In this document: positions 1-6,161 of the stretch, piece by piece | How the letters are laid out: the number at the start of each line of letters is the position of its first letter | How positions within the stretch are numbered: the first letter of the stretch is position 1 | Assembly: GCA_003229935.1 (NCBI GenBank) | Contig: QIGD01000076.1 | Coordinates: 1-6,496 of the forward strand | DNA from: Methanobacteriota archaeon | GTDB lineage: Archaea > Hydrothermarchaeota > Hydrothermarchaeia > Hydrothermarchaeales > BMS3B | Length of the DNA stretch: 6,496 nt | Reading direction: 5' to 3' | Notes under the pieces: model-generated | Told to the model about the DNA's origin: nothing | What the model saw: the letters and a program-made list of their open reading frames with translations, nothing else | Databases searched by the model: none | Translations under genes and position numbers: made by a program

Positions 1-5
1 TATCT

Positions 6-584
6 ATGAATAAAGTTATCGTTTTTTCGGATTACTCCTGCCCATTCTGCTATCTAAGCAAAAAGGCACTGGACATGCTGGTGGAGAAGCAGGACATTAA
101 GCTTGAGTGGATAGGATACGAGATTCATCCGAAAATACCTGAAGGAGGCATGACACTTCCTGAGATGGGTTTTGACGAGGATCACATAGATGTCATTGCA
201 GGCGAGATAAAAAAATATGCACTCCAACTCGATATGGAAATAAATATTCCAGAAAGGTTCAGCAACTCACATCTTGCCCTCCTTCTCACAGAGCTTGCAA
301 GTGACAGAGGTGTATTCAAAGAGTTCAACGACAGAGTTTATCAGGACTACTGGGTCAGGGAGATTGATATAAACGATAGTACAAGGCTCTACAGCTATCT
401 GGAAGAACTTGGAATATCCAGAAGCGAAATTGACGTTTTTCTCAAAACCATTGCCAGAGAGAGATTTAAGGGAAATTTGAAACTTGTAGAGTCTTATGGA
501 GTTTCTGCTGTTCCCAATTTCATTGTAAATGGCAAACAGCTCAGGGGGCTCCAGACCTATGAAGATTTGAAAAAGGCTCTGTAG
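6..584 (+). CDS. DsbA-family (FrnE-like) thiol-disulfide oxidoreductase
   Basis: A 192-residue protein with the DsbA-like thioredoxin fold. The first strand is followed by a CPFC redox motif (C12 and C15), then a helical insertion (about residues 40-150), then a cis-proline loop (GVSAVPNF, P170) and a last strand and helix (VNGKQLRG, then a short helix). This order is typical of the FrnE/2-hydroxychromene-2-carboxylate isomerase-like branch of DsbA proteins, and the length fits. There is no signal peptide, so it should act in the cytosol, exchanging thiols and disulfides with unknown partners; the substrate cannot be read from sequence. The ATG lies 5 bases from the window edge, so its ribosome site and upstream neighbours are unseen, but the N terminus aligns as complete because strand one precedes CPFC directly. 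It ends with TAG; a hydrophobic in-frame stretch follows (see findings). Family assignment is firm, function is inferred. Confidence 0.9.
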   Translation: MNKVIVFSDYSCPFCYLSKKALDMLVEKQDIKLEWIGYEIHPKIPEGGMTLPEMGFDEDHIDVIAGEIKKYALQLDMEINIPERFSNSHLALLLTELASDRGVFKEFNDRVYQDYWVREIDINDSTRLYSYLEELGISRSEIDVFLKTIARERFKGNLKLVESYGVSAVPNFIVNGKQLRGLQTYEDLKKAL

Positions 585-689
585 ATTCTTCACCTTAAAC
601 AGGCAAAACAACAGGCAAATGCCATAACACAGGCATTGGCTTCAGTTGTTTCTATGATTGAAGTTGTTATTTTTATCATTATTTTCATT

Positions 690-761
690 GCTGAGGTGAC
701 GGAGTGGTAACGTGGCGGATTGCAGATCCGCTTCCTGGGGGTTCAATTCCCTCCCTAAGCT
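690..761 (+). tRNA. tRNA-Cys (anticodon GCA)
   Basis: Cloverleaf read by eye. The acceptor strand GCTGAGG (690-696) pairs with CCTAAGC before the discriminator T at 761 (U73, usual for Cys). The anticodon stem GCGGA/TCCGC encloses loop TTGCAGA with anticodon GCA at 722-724. The T arm is GGGGG-TTCAATT-CCCTC with one G-T wobble. The D arm has three pairs plus G-A. No intron and no encoded CCA. The acceptor has one mismatch, G4 opposite A69. A T-rich stretch (about 666-685) lies just upstream, but I see no clear box A. Confidence 0.93.
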
Positions 762-815
762 GTTTACAAGAATAGTCAAGCCCTAATTATAAACATTTCT
801 GTAAAATACTTTTGT

Positions 816-1598
816 TTGCGTTCATGTTCACCTTTATTTTTCTGGAACAGAAGAGACAGGTTCACCCCAACTGTGTATTTGTTTCGCTTATATCCCAACT
901 TTGACAAGTCTAGGGCTGAACTCGTTGATGAGAGATATGGTGTATATGGGCTAAAAAAGGAGTTCCTGAGCAGGGTAAATTATATGTTTTTTTTCTGAGC
1001 ATCTATATGAGCAGCAAATCGAATCAAAATAGAGGAAGGTGGACTGGCTATTTGCCAAGGCTGAAAAAATACAACAAAGTATCGAGAATAAAAGGAGATT
1101 GCCAAAACAATACAGGATAAATAATCCACTCGTGGAATGCAAGTATTCCTACCAGACAAAGCTTAGATTGTTAAGTGAGGATGAGGCAAAAGCGATACTA
1201 AAAAAAGCATCAATAACAGGACGTGAAGGGTTTTCTGTCTGGTTTCGAATAAGAATTTGACACTTAGAGAAGCACTTGCCATATACCGTCAAAAGGATTC
1301 TATAGAGAAGATATTCAACTCACTTAAAAACGAAATCGAAATCAAACCTTTGCGGTGCTGGTCTGAACATAGTGTTTACAGTGCTCTGATTGTCGGATTT
1401 ATAGCCCAGCTGTTCATGGCTTTGATACGTTTCGAGCACCAAGAATTAAAGCACAAATCAACAAAATTCATCAAAATATCCCTAATGAATTTGACAGTTA
1501 CGGTGGAGTACAAGAAATCATCGGGAAAAAGATACATTTTCTCAAACTTCAACCCAATATCACAGGTGATATTGGCACAAAATCAGGCAATCACGTGA
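816..1598 (+). pseudogene. Remnant of IS4/IS1634-type DDE transposase
   Basis: Three reading-frame blocks join into one transposase-like protein tail of about 260 codons. Block 1 (816-998) includes the segment RAELVDERYGVYGLKKEFLS. It shifts frame at a run of eight T (987-994). Block 2 continues from about 994, crosses an in-frame TAG at 1030-1032, and carries LPKQYRINNPL and ITGREGFSV. A second shift near 1236-1250 leads to block 3, with VSNKNLTLREALAIYRQKD and then IEKIFNSLKNEI. This last part resembles the final-Glu helix (YREK-like region) of IS4/IS1634 transposases, followed by their typical tail (STKFIKISLMNLTVTVEY, then FSNFNPIS). The C terminus at 1598 looks genuine. The N-terminal half, with the first catalytic Asp, is missing, and I found no convincing terminal inverted repeats. 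The family name rests on recalled motif patterns; block 1 is the least certain. It is not functional. Confidence 0.72.
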
Positions 1599-1679
1599 TG
1601 AATCAAGGGGTTAGACCATCAATTTTGGGTTTATGTCAAATTCATTTTTAGAATAAATTAGCAGAGCAAACTGTCAAAC

Positions 1680-2016
1680 TCAGAAATTAATTTTTAATAC
1701 TTCCTCAAAACTATTCAATACCCCTCCAAGTTTATCAGGAATAATGGAAAAACCATTCAGATTTAATACCTCATGATTTGTTATATTTCCTGAGATTAAA
1801 CAACGCCCATCCTTTAATGTCCCATGTACTCCAATCTTCTTTATTTATCATTGTGGCTGTGGCTTTCTCTAAATATTCCAAACCCTCTTCATTTCTCCAT
1901 AAGTTTATTAAAATCATTCCTTTTAATTTTAAAGCGTCCAACTAACTATGACGTAATCCCAAAGTTTTATTTATATATTCTAAAGCCTCTTCTTTCTCTT
2001 TTAAGATTTTTAACAT
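1680..2016 (-). pseudogene. Broken TPR-repeat protein gene
   Basis: On the minus strand an ATG at 2016 opens a frame reading LKEKEEALEYINKTLGL, an in-frame TAG (1942-1944), then LDALKLKGMILINLWRNEEG, LEYLEKAT and WSTWDIKGWALFNLRKYNKS. The spacing of A, G, L and Y residues fits about two tetratricopeptide repeats, which normally form protein-binding helical hairpins. That frame stops with TGA at 1771-1773. A neighbouring frame continues with NHEVLNLNGFSIIPDKLGG, then VLNSFEEVLKINF, and a TGA at 1680-1682, so a frameshift near 1775-1800 explains the break. At least two disabling changes are therefore present. TAG as pyrrolysine is possible in some archaea, but it would not repair the frameshift. 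Function of the parent is unknown; TPR proteins with this look are common in methanogenic archaea. Confidence 0.6.
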
Positions 2017-2174
2017 ACATTAATTAGGTTTTTGACATTAGGATTTAATCATAAAGGCATAAAGGTGCAGCAACACATGATAGGGAAATACCACCACTAC
2101 ATAAACTCGCCGGGAAGGTTGGGGAGGCGCTTATCACATCCTACACAAGCTTCTCCTTAGCTACCACCCTGAGA

Positions 2175-2387
2175 TTACACTTCCGTAGCAACCTTTTTAG
2201 GCTCAGGAATTTCTCTGCCTTCTTTCTTAGCAGCTTCTAACCAGAGCTGCATGGCGATTTTAATTTCCTTTAAAGCTTCCTCGGGAGTATCTCCAAAAGC
2301 TGAGCACCCCGCAAGCTCTGGAGCAACTGCTACAAACCCCTCATCCTCCTGACTGTAAAATATTTCTATCCTATACTTCTGCCACAT
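2175..2387 (-). CDS. HicB-like antitoxin (UPF0150 family), no HicA partner
   Basis: A 70-residue protein with the partial RNase H-like HicB fold: strand YRIEIFY, then EDEGFVAVAPELAGCSAFGD (the conserved P-L-G-C/G-x-A-x-G-D pattern), then helix TPEEALKEIKIAMQLWLEAA and a short tail with PEP. Length matches small HicB/UPF0150 proteins that lack a C-terminal DNA-binding domain. In HicAB modules HicB binds and inhibits the HicA mRNA interferase. No HicA (small double-stranded-RNA-binding-like domain with a GSH motif) is visible on either side, so this is an orphan, perhaps left after loss of the toxin or working elsewhere. The ATG at 2387 is preceded by a purine-rich GGAGAGG site about 9 bases upstream. 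It is the only intact gene in the decayed middle region. The family call is strong; a toxin-antitoxin role is inference. Confidence 0.82.
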   Translation of the reverse strand: MWQKYRIEIFYSQEDEGFVAVAPELAGCSAFGDTPEEALKEIKIAMQLWLEAAKKEGREIPEPKKVATEV

Positions 2388-2401
2388 ACCTTATTCCTCT
2401 C

Positions 2402-2529
2402 CTAGTAAAAATCCTGTGAGAGCCTCTTCAACCATGTGTAGATTTCCTTTTTCTCAGTCTCCAAATTCTCACGCCAATCATTTTAAGTCCAGCCTGAGCC
2501 TTAAGCCCCTTACGTGAGCAATGGATAGT
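2402..2529 (-). pseudogene. Frameshifted 3' tail of an unrecognised gene upstream of hicB
   Basis: Minus-strand reading gives SRKGLKAQAGLKMIGV in one frame (about 2517-2470). After a shift of frame near 2470-2482 it gives DWRENLETEKKEIYTWLKRL and SQDFY, ending with TAG at 2402-2404. The two pieces abut and both have a protein-like charged, helical composition, so I read them as one gene tail interrupted by a frameshift. The stop lies 14 bases before the hicB start, as if the two were once co-transcribed. I do not recognise the family; it does not show the GSH motif or length pattern expected of HicA. The upstream part is cut by a TAA at 2530-2532. Chance coding-like composition remains possible for so short a stretch. 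Confidence 0.35.
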
Positions 2530-2583
2530 TTAACTCCGCAATATTGCCAAATAAATTAATATAAATCCCAATACTCTCCCTGC

Positions 2584-2596
2584 AATATTTATATAT
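2584..2596 (-). promoter_or_regulatory. TATA-like element before the hicB region
   Basis: The minus strand carries ATATATAAATATT immediately downstream of tRNA-Leu, with a second TATA-like TTTATATTAA at about 2557-2566. Either could start the transcript through the gene remnant and hicB. Both are AT-rich matches only; no further support. Confidence 0.25.
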
Positions 2597-2678
2597 GCTG
2601 GGGGAGGGACTCGAACCCACGATGGCACTGAGCCAGCAGATCTTGAGTCTGCCGCCTTAGCCGCTCGGCCACCCCAGC
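2596..2678 (-). tRNA. tRNA-Leu (anticodon CAA)
   Basis: Class II tRNA on the minus strand. Acceptor GCTGGGG (2678-2672) pairs fully with CCCCAGC (2603-2597), with discriminator A at 2596. The D arm is GCC/GGC with GG in the loop. The anticodon stem GCAGA/TCTGC encloses CTCAAGA, with anticodon CAA at 2645-2643, reading UUG. The long variable arm TGGC-TCAGT-GCCA is diagnostic of Leu or Ser, and A73 favours Leu. The T arm GTGGG-TTCGAGT-CCCTC contains a T-T mismatch (50-64). There is no intron, although archaeal tRNA-Leu(CAA) genes often have one, and no encoded CCA. Confidence 0.94.
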
Positions 2679-2711
2679 ATCTCTTTCCAGATGAAACTTA
2701 GCAATAATAAA

Positions 2712-2721
2712 AATTATAAAA
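2712..2721 (-). promoter_or_regulatory. Box A/TATA promoter of tRNA-Leu
   Basis: The minus strand reads TTTTATAATT, preceded by AGC and centred about 38 bases before the mature 5' end of the tRNA. This fits an archaeal box A about 25 bases before a start site with a short leader. Confidence 0.45.
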
Positions 2722-2762
2722 GCTACCAGTTTTTGAAGCTGCCAGAGAATGCTAAATCTGAA

Positions 2763-4196
2763 TTATTTAATATAGTTTACAACCTTCTCGGCAGTTATTC
2801 TAGCATGATTAACACAGTCATTTGTTCCCACACCTCTGTATGCACTGCCAGTCAGGAACATTCCCTTATACTCCTCCAGCCTTCTGTCAAGCCTATCAAG
2901 AATATTGCTGTGGCCAGCATTATACTGTGGTATTGCCTTTCTATGCCTGTATATCTTTATAAACACTGGTTGTGCTTCAATTCCCATGCTATCTCTTAAA
3001 TCCTGCTTCACAGCCTCAATCAAATCATCATCTCGCAGCATTGCCTTATCTTCTGCCCTTGCCCCACCAACCATCATTCGAAGCAGCACCTTTCCCTCAG
3101 GTGCCCTGTATTTAAAAATACTCGAATCCCATAGACTGCCAAGAATCGTCTTATTCTCTTCGAATGGCACGAGAAAACCAAAACCTTTCAGGTCATGATG
3201 TATTTTACTCCTATCATATCCAAAACATATTAAAGCAAGTTTTGTATATGGTATTTTCTCAAGATAAGATGTAATCTTCTCATCCATATATTTCATAAGA
3301 CCTGCTGCACTGTATGCTGGAGTAGCTACAACAACTCCATCCACCTCAATAGCACCAGGCCCCTGCTCTCCATCATAGGCTACAATATATCTACCATCTC
3401 TACGCTCAACCCGTGTAACCCTTGTATTCAACCTCATACTATCTCCAAGTGCCTTTTGAAGAGCTCTGGGTAGATACTCAATTCCATCTGGAAAAGAGGT
3501 TAAAACTCCTCCAGGGCCAGCAGCACCCCCTGGTTTATAGGTTCTTTTTTTCTGCTCCAGCTTTGCCTTCTTCTTCATCTCCTTTGCCTTTTTCATTCTG
3601 CCTATAGCTGCCCTTATCAGACTGCCATTACCTTCCCTCTCAAGCTGATGCATAACCGGAAAAGCGCTCTTTAGACTCATCCTATAGGGGTCGCCAGCAA
3701 AGACACCACTCACCATGGGTGCAACAAGATTTCTGAGTGCCTCCTCACCCAGATGGCGTTTAACAAAATCTGCTATAGTCTCATCTTCCTCATCTACAGA
3801 CTTTGTGAAAATTTCAAGGGGAATTCTTAGCTTACCCTTTAATGAGAGAATATCAGAAAAAACAAAATCCTTAGGACTGGAAGGCAGCTCCCTGAGCTTT
3901 CCATTAATATATATAAATCTGGTTCTTGCATTTTCGTTGCTCGGTAGAAGTTTATCCTCTATGCCAAGCTCGTCACAGAGTTTAAGTGTAAATGGCTTAT
4001 TATCAAGAAAACCATTGGCTCCAACCTCACAGAGATAGCCATTCTGTTTATCACTCCAGATTTTCCCCCCCACTCTTCCAGAAGCTTCAAAAAGAGTAAC
4101 TGTCACCTCTCTGCCAGCATCCCGAGATAACTTTTTAATATAGAAAGCTGTTGTCAGCCCTGAAATACCGCCGCCAATTACCACAATATTCTTCAT
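2763..4196 (-). CDS. hemY: Protoporphyrinogen oxidase, FAD-dependent (HemY/HemG type)
   Basis: A 477-residue flavoenzyme of the HemY/PPOX (amine-oxidase fold) family. It would oxidise protoporphyrinogen IX, or coproporphyrinogen III in the coproporphyrin branch, by six electrons using O2 or another acceptor. Seen: an N-terminal dinucleotide motif GGGISG (8-13); the acidic ribose-binding residue in LFEASGRVGGKIW (E37, GG 43-44); the family block LVAPMVSGVFAGDPYRMSL (157-175); and the C-terminal FAD signature TGSAYRGVGTNDCVNHA (449-465). Length is normal. A lysine-rich linker (about 201-218) sits within the central domain. No signal peptide or clear TM segment; a peripheral membrane location is usual for the family. 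It is the last gene of the run, starting 2 bases after the hemH stop, which implies translational coupling. Ferrochelatase as direct neighbour supports a heme role. Classical HemY/HemH genes are uncommon in archaea, so transfer from bacteria is inferred. Confidence 0.93.
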   Translation of the reverse strand: MKNIVVIGGGISGLTTAFYIKKLSRDAGREVTVTLFEASGRVGGKIWSDKQNGYLCEVGANGFLDNKPFTLKLCDELGIEDKLLPSNENARTRFIYINGKLRELPSSPKDFVFSDILSLKGKLRIPLEIFTKSVDEEDETIADFVKRHLGEEALRNLVAPMVSGVFAGDPYRMSLKSAFPVMHQLEREGNGSLIRAAIGRMKKAKEMKKKAKLEQKKRTYKPGGAAGPGGVLTSFPDGIEYLPRALQKALGDSMRLNTRVTRVERRDGRYIVAYDGEQGPGAIEVDGVVVATPAYSAAGLMKYMDEKITSYLEKIPYTKLALICFGYDRSKIHHDLKGFGFLVPFEENKTILGSLWDSSIFKYRAPEGKVLLRMMVGGARAEDKAMLRDDDLIEAVKQDLRDSMGIEAQPVFIKIYRHRKAIPQYNAGHSNILDRLDRRLEEYKGMFLTGSAYRGVGTNDCVNHARITAEKVVNYIK

Positions 4197-4198
4197 AA

Positions 4199-5098
4199 TT
4201 AATCCCTTACTATTTTTTCAAGAGCACGTATAAAACTTTCTGAAGTGTTCAGAGCCTCAGTTCTTCTCAGTTCAATTCCAAGCTTTTCAGCATAATTCTT
4301 CATAGCTATATCTATATCATAAAGAGTTTCAATATGGTCTGATACAAAGCTTACAGGTGAAACAAGTACTTTTTTCTTTCCTTCAGAAGCCATACTGGTA
4401 ATAACCTCCTTAATCTCAGGTCTGAGCCACCTCCCAGGACCAGAACTCTGATAGGCAATATTACCCTTAATTCCCAGCCTGCTCTCTAGAGCCTCCACCG
4501 TCTCTGTCACCTGTTTCTGATATGGGTCACCCTTATCTATTACAGACATCGGAAGAGAATGAGCAGAAAATATAATCTCAGCCTCAAAATTATTTAACGC
4601 AGCTTCAATCTTTTCTGCAAGAGCCTCAATAAACAGCTCATTTCTGTGCCAGCTCTTTATTTTTGTAATCTCAAGCTTCTGCTTCCTATTCCTCTGTGCC
4701 ACAGAAAGCTCACTGAAAGCTGAACCTGTTGTGGTAATGGAATACTGAGGATATAGAGGTAAAACAACAAGCTTTTCAATCCCGGCTTTAAAAACACTGT
4801 CAAGTGCCTCATTGATAAAAGGCTTCCAGTAGCGCATCCCCACATACACGGGAACGCCCAGCCTTTTCTCCAGTGCCTCTGCCTGCTCAGATGTAATCTT
4901 AAGAAGAGGAGACGCACCACCAATAAGCTCATACCTCTTTTTAACCTTTTTTGCTCTGATATGGGAAATTACAAAAGCCATAAGCTTATTCAAAGGCATT
5001 GATACAATAGCATCATCACTGAAAAGGTTATATAGAAAAGGCTGTATAGCTTCGAGAGAATCTGGTGCTCCCATATAAAGAAAAAGCACACCCTGCAT
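4199..5098 (-). CDS. hemH: Ferrochelatase
   Basis: A 299-residue class II chelatase that inserts Fe2+ into the porphyrin ring, the last step of classical heme synthesis. Seen: an N-terminal strand then MGAPDSLEAIQPFLYNLFSD, the porphyrin-lip region; YVGMRYWKPF (85-94); LPLYPQYSITTTGSA (113-127); the metal-site signature FSAHSLPMSVIDKGDPY with catalytic H180; AYQSSGPGRWLRP (215-227); and PVSFVSDHIETLYDID with the conserved acid E257. The GAPDSLEAIxPFLxNLFSD pattern resembles protoporphyrin-type enzymes of Gram-negative and delta-like bacteria more than the Bacillus coproporphyrin type; this is a judgement from memory. The protein has no cysteine, so no [2Fe-2S] cluster. It is slightly short at the N terminus but complete. 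The start ATG lies 2 bases after the PRC-barrel stop, with AGGAT just upstream; the next gene, hemY, follows after 2 bases. Confidence 0.95.
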   Translation of the reverse strand: MQGVLFLYMGAPDSLEAIQPFLYNLFSDDAIVSMPLNKLMAFVISHIRAKKVKKRYELIGGASPLLKITSEQAEALEKRLGVPVYVGMRYWKPFINEALDSVFKAGIEKLVVLPLYPQYSITTTGSAFSELSVAQRNRKQKLEITKIKSWHRNELFIEALAEKIEAALNNFEAEIIFSAHSLPMSVIDKGDPYQKQVTETVEALESRLGIKGNIAYQSSGPGRWLRPEIKEVITSMASEGKKKVLVSPVSFVSDHIETLYDIDIAMKNYAEKLGIELRRTEALNTSESFIRALEKIVRD

Positions 5099-5100
5099 AG

Positions 5101-5565
5101 TTATCCTATTCCCAGAAGAATAACATCATCCACTTTTTCAATCTCATTTGCCCTGAATTTGCTCTTATTCTTCCCTCTTACTGTATAAAATTCTATAAGC
5201 CCTCCATAATTGTCAAGAGCCACATCCGTAACCCTGCCGTAGTAGTTTCCCCATCTGTCGTAAACTTCCATTCCAATATACTCATGCATTACCTCTGAAG
5301 TTTCAGTGCTCTTAAAGGAATAACCTGCCTGCTCCTTCACGTCTTCAATAAAAATATTTTCCCTTTCCCGTATCACCACAGGAGTCTTAACTGAAGAGCC
5401 ATCAATATGATAGTTGACAGTAATCAGAACGAGGCCATTAGCTATAAGAAACAGACTCGGCAGGAGAAGGAAAAGTGTTGTGACAGAGGAATAAAAATTT
5501 AGCAGAACTATTAAAGATATTATCCCTACAATGACATCCAAACCACCCAAAATTCGAATAAGCAT
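5101..5565 (-). CDS. Membrane-anchored PRC-barrel domain protein
   Basis: A 154-residue protein with two predicted transmembrane helices close together (about 5-23 and 30-51), a linker (52-94), and a C-terminal PRC-barrel of about 60 residues. The barrel starts at EYIGMEVYDRWGNYYGRVTD, continues through LIEFYTV and KSKFRANEIEKVDDVILLG, and faces the cytoplasm if both helices form a hairpin. PRC-barrels occur in RimM, in photosynthetic reaction-centre H subunits, and in many small archaeal proteins, where some act in cell division; no specific role is known for this form. It is the first gene of a tight run with hemH and hemY (2-base gaps), so a role in membrane docking of heme enzymes is a possible but untested inference. 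The start is well set: GGTGGAG lies 6 bases before the ATG at 5565. Confidence 0.82.
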   Translation of the reverse strand: MLIRILGGLDVIVGIISLIVLLNFYSSVTTLFLLLPSLFLIANGLVLITVNYHIDGSSVKTPVVIRERENIFIEDVKEQAGYSFKSTETSEVMHEYIGMEVYDRWGNYYGRVTDVALDNYGGLIEFYTVRGKNKSKFRANEIEKVDDVILLGIG

Positions 5566-5602
5566 AACATCTCCACCAGTAATTCTAATTCTTACACTGG
5601 CA

Positions 5603-5612
5603 TAATATAAAA
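5603..5612 (-). promoter_or_regulatory. Promoter of the PRC-hemH-hemY operon
   Basis: The 59-base gap after endA holds minus-strand TTTTATATTA, preceded by a purine-rich BRE-like AGCAGAAG. A start about 25 bases downstream (about 5581) would give a leader of roughly 16 bases containing the GGTGGAG ribosome site (5571-5577). Position and spacing are typical for archaea, so these three genes probably have their own promoter besides any readthrough from endA. Confidence 0.5.
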
Positions 5613-5624
5613 CTTCTGCTGCTT

Positions 5625-6161
5625 TCAGGGGGTTATCCTTTCTATTCTGTAGTATGTAATATCACCCTCATTGTCCACAACAGCCAGTATTAGAGTTTTC
5701 TTAACACTCTGAGCAAGCCTCACAGCCCCTGCCACCTCATGCATATCAAAGCTTGAATTTTCATTGAGTACATGAACAAGCTCTATTGAATGCTCACCCT
5801 TAGAAAAAGCACCTCTCTCATATATTCTGAAGTGAGCACCAAACTTGAAACCTGTTTTAACAGTATAACCCCTCTCTCTTAAATCCTTGTAAACCTTATA
5901 CTGTAGAAACTCACCTTCAATTAAATTATCAATAAATTCAGAAAAGTTAATAAGTTTACCTTCAAACTCTAACTGGACTTTATCCTTTTCCATAAGGTAT
6001 AACCCTTCCACAAGAGAGAGCTCAAGGATTTTATCATCTTTAGTTCCATAGCCCTTCTGAATTAATGCGGAGATAGATTTACTGTCATTAACTATAACCT
6101 TACCATCTCTGAATACACATTTAAAAGATTTCATAATAATCTGGGCAAGGAGACCACCCAT
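5625..6161 (-). CDS. endA: tRNA-splicing endonuclease (archaeal EndA)
   Basis: A 178-residue protein matching the homotetrameric archaeal EndA in length (about 180). It cleaves introns from pre-tRNA at bulge-helix-bulge sites, leaving 2',3'-cyclic phosphate and 5'-hydroxyl ends. The N-terminal domain spans about 10-85. The C-terminal nuclease domain holds GFKFGAHFRIYERG with Y114, KGEHSIELVHV with H124, and QSVKKTLILAVVD with K155, the expected catalytic triad in the expected spacing. The C-terminal strand DITYYRIERI is also typical. The ATG at 6161 is used here; an alternative ATG at residue 10 (6134) directly precedes KSFKCVF, closer to where many EndA proteins start. Neither has a well-placed ribosome site, so a leaderless or near-leaderless transcript is likely. 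It sits 59 bases upstream of the PRC-barrel gene. Both tRNAs in this window lack introns, so its substrates lie elsewhere. Confidence 0.93.
   Translation of the reverse strand: MGGLLAQIIMKSFKCVFRDGKVIVNDSKSISALIQKGYGTKDDKILELSLVEGLYLMEKDKVQLEFEGKLINFSEFIDNLIEGEFLQYKVYKDLRERGYTVKTGFKFGAHFRIYERGAFSKGEHSIELVHVLNENSSFDMHEVAGAVRLAQSVKKTLILAVVDNEGDITYYRIERITP

Noticed and set aside
267..611. A 114-codon minus-strand open frame opposite the DsbA gene
   Set aside because: Fully antisense to a clear oxidoreductase and without a recognisable domain.
618..637. Hairpin AATGCC...GGCATT downstream of the DsbA gene, as a terminator
   Set aside because: Only 6 pairs with an 8-base loop and no immediate T run; archaeal termination relies on T tracts, so it is not called.
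763..805. Imperfect inverted repeat TTTACAAGAA / TTCTGTAAA after tRNA-Cys as a transposon end
   Set aside because: Contains a bulge, has no partner at the far side of the transposase remnant, and may be chance.
1824..2027. A 67-codon hydrophobic plus-strand open frame
   Set aside because: It is the antisense shadow of the TPR relic; its leucine-rich look comes from the complementary helix codons.
1631..2040. Inverted near-copies TTATGTCAAA and TTTGACATTA bracketing the TPR relic
   Set aside because: Only about 9 of 10 bases match in AT-rich DNA, with no extension or target duplication; too weak to call insertion-element ends.
1599..2600. CRISPR array or tandem repeats in the gene-poor middle region
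   Set aside because: No regularly spaced repeat units were seen on reading through.
4657..4932. A 91-codon open frame on the minus strand inside hemH
   Set aside because: It overlaps well-conserved hemH motifs in another frame and its translation has biased leucine/serine content with no domain pattern; it is a shadow.
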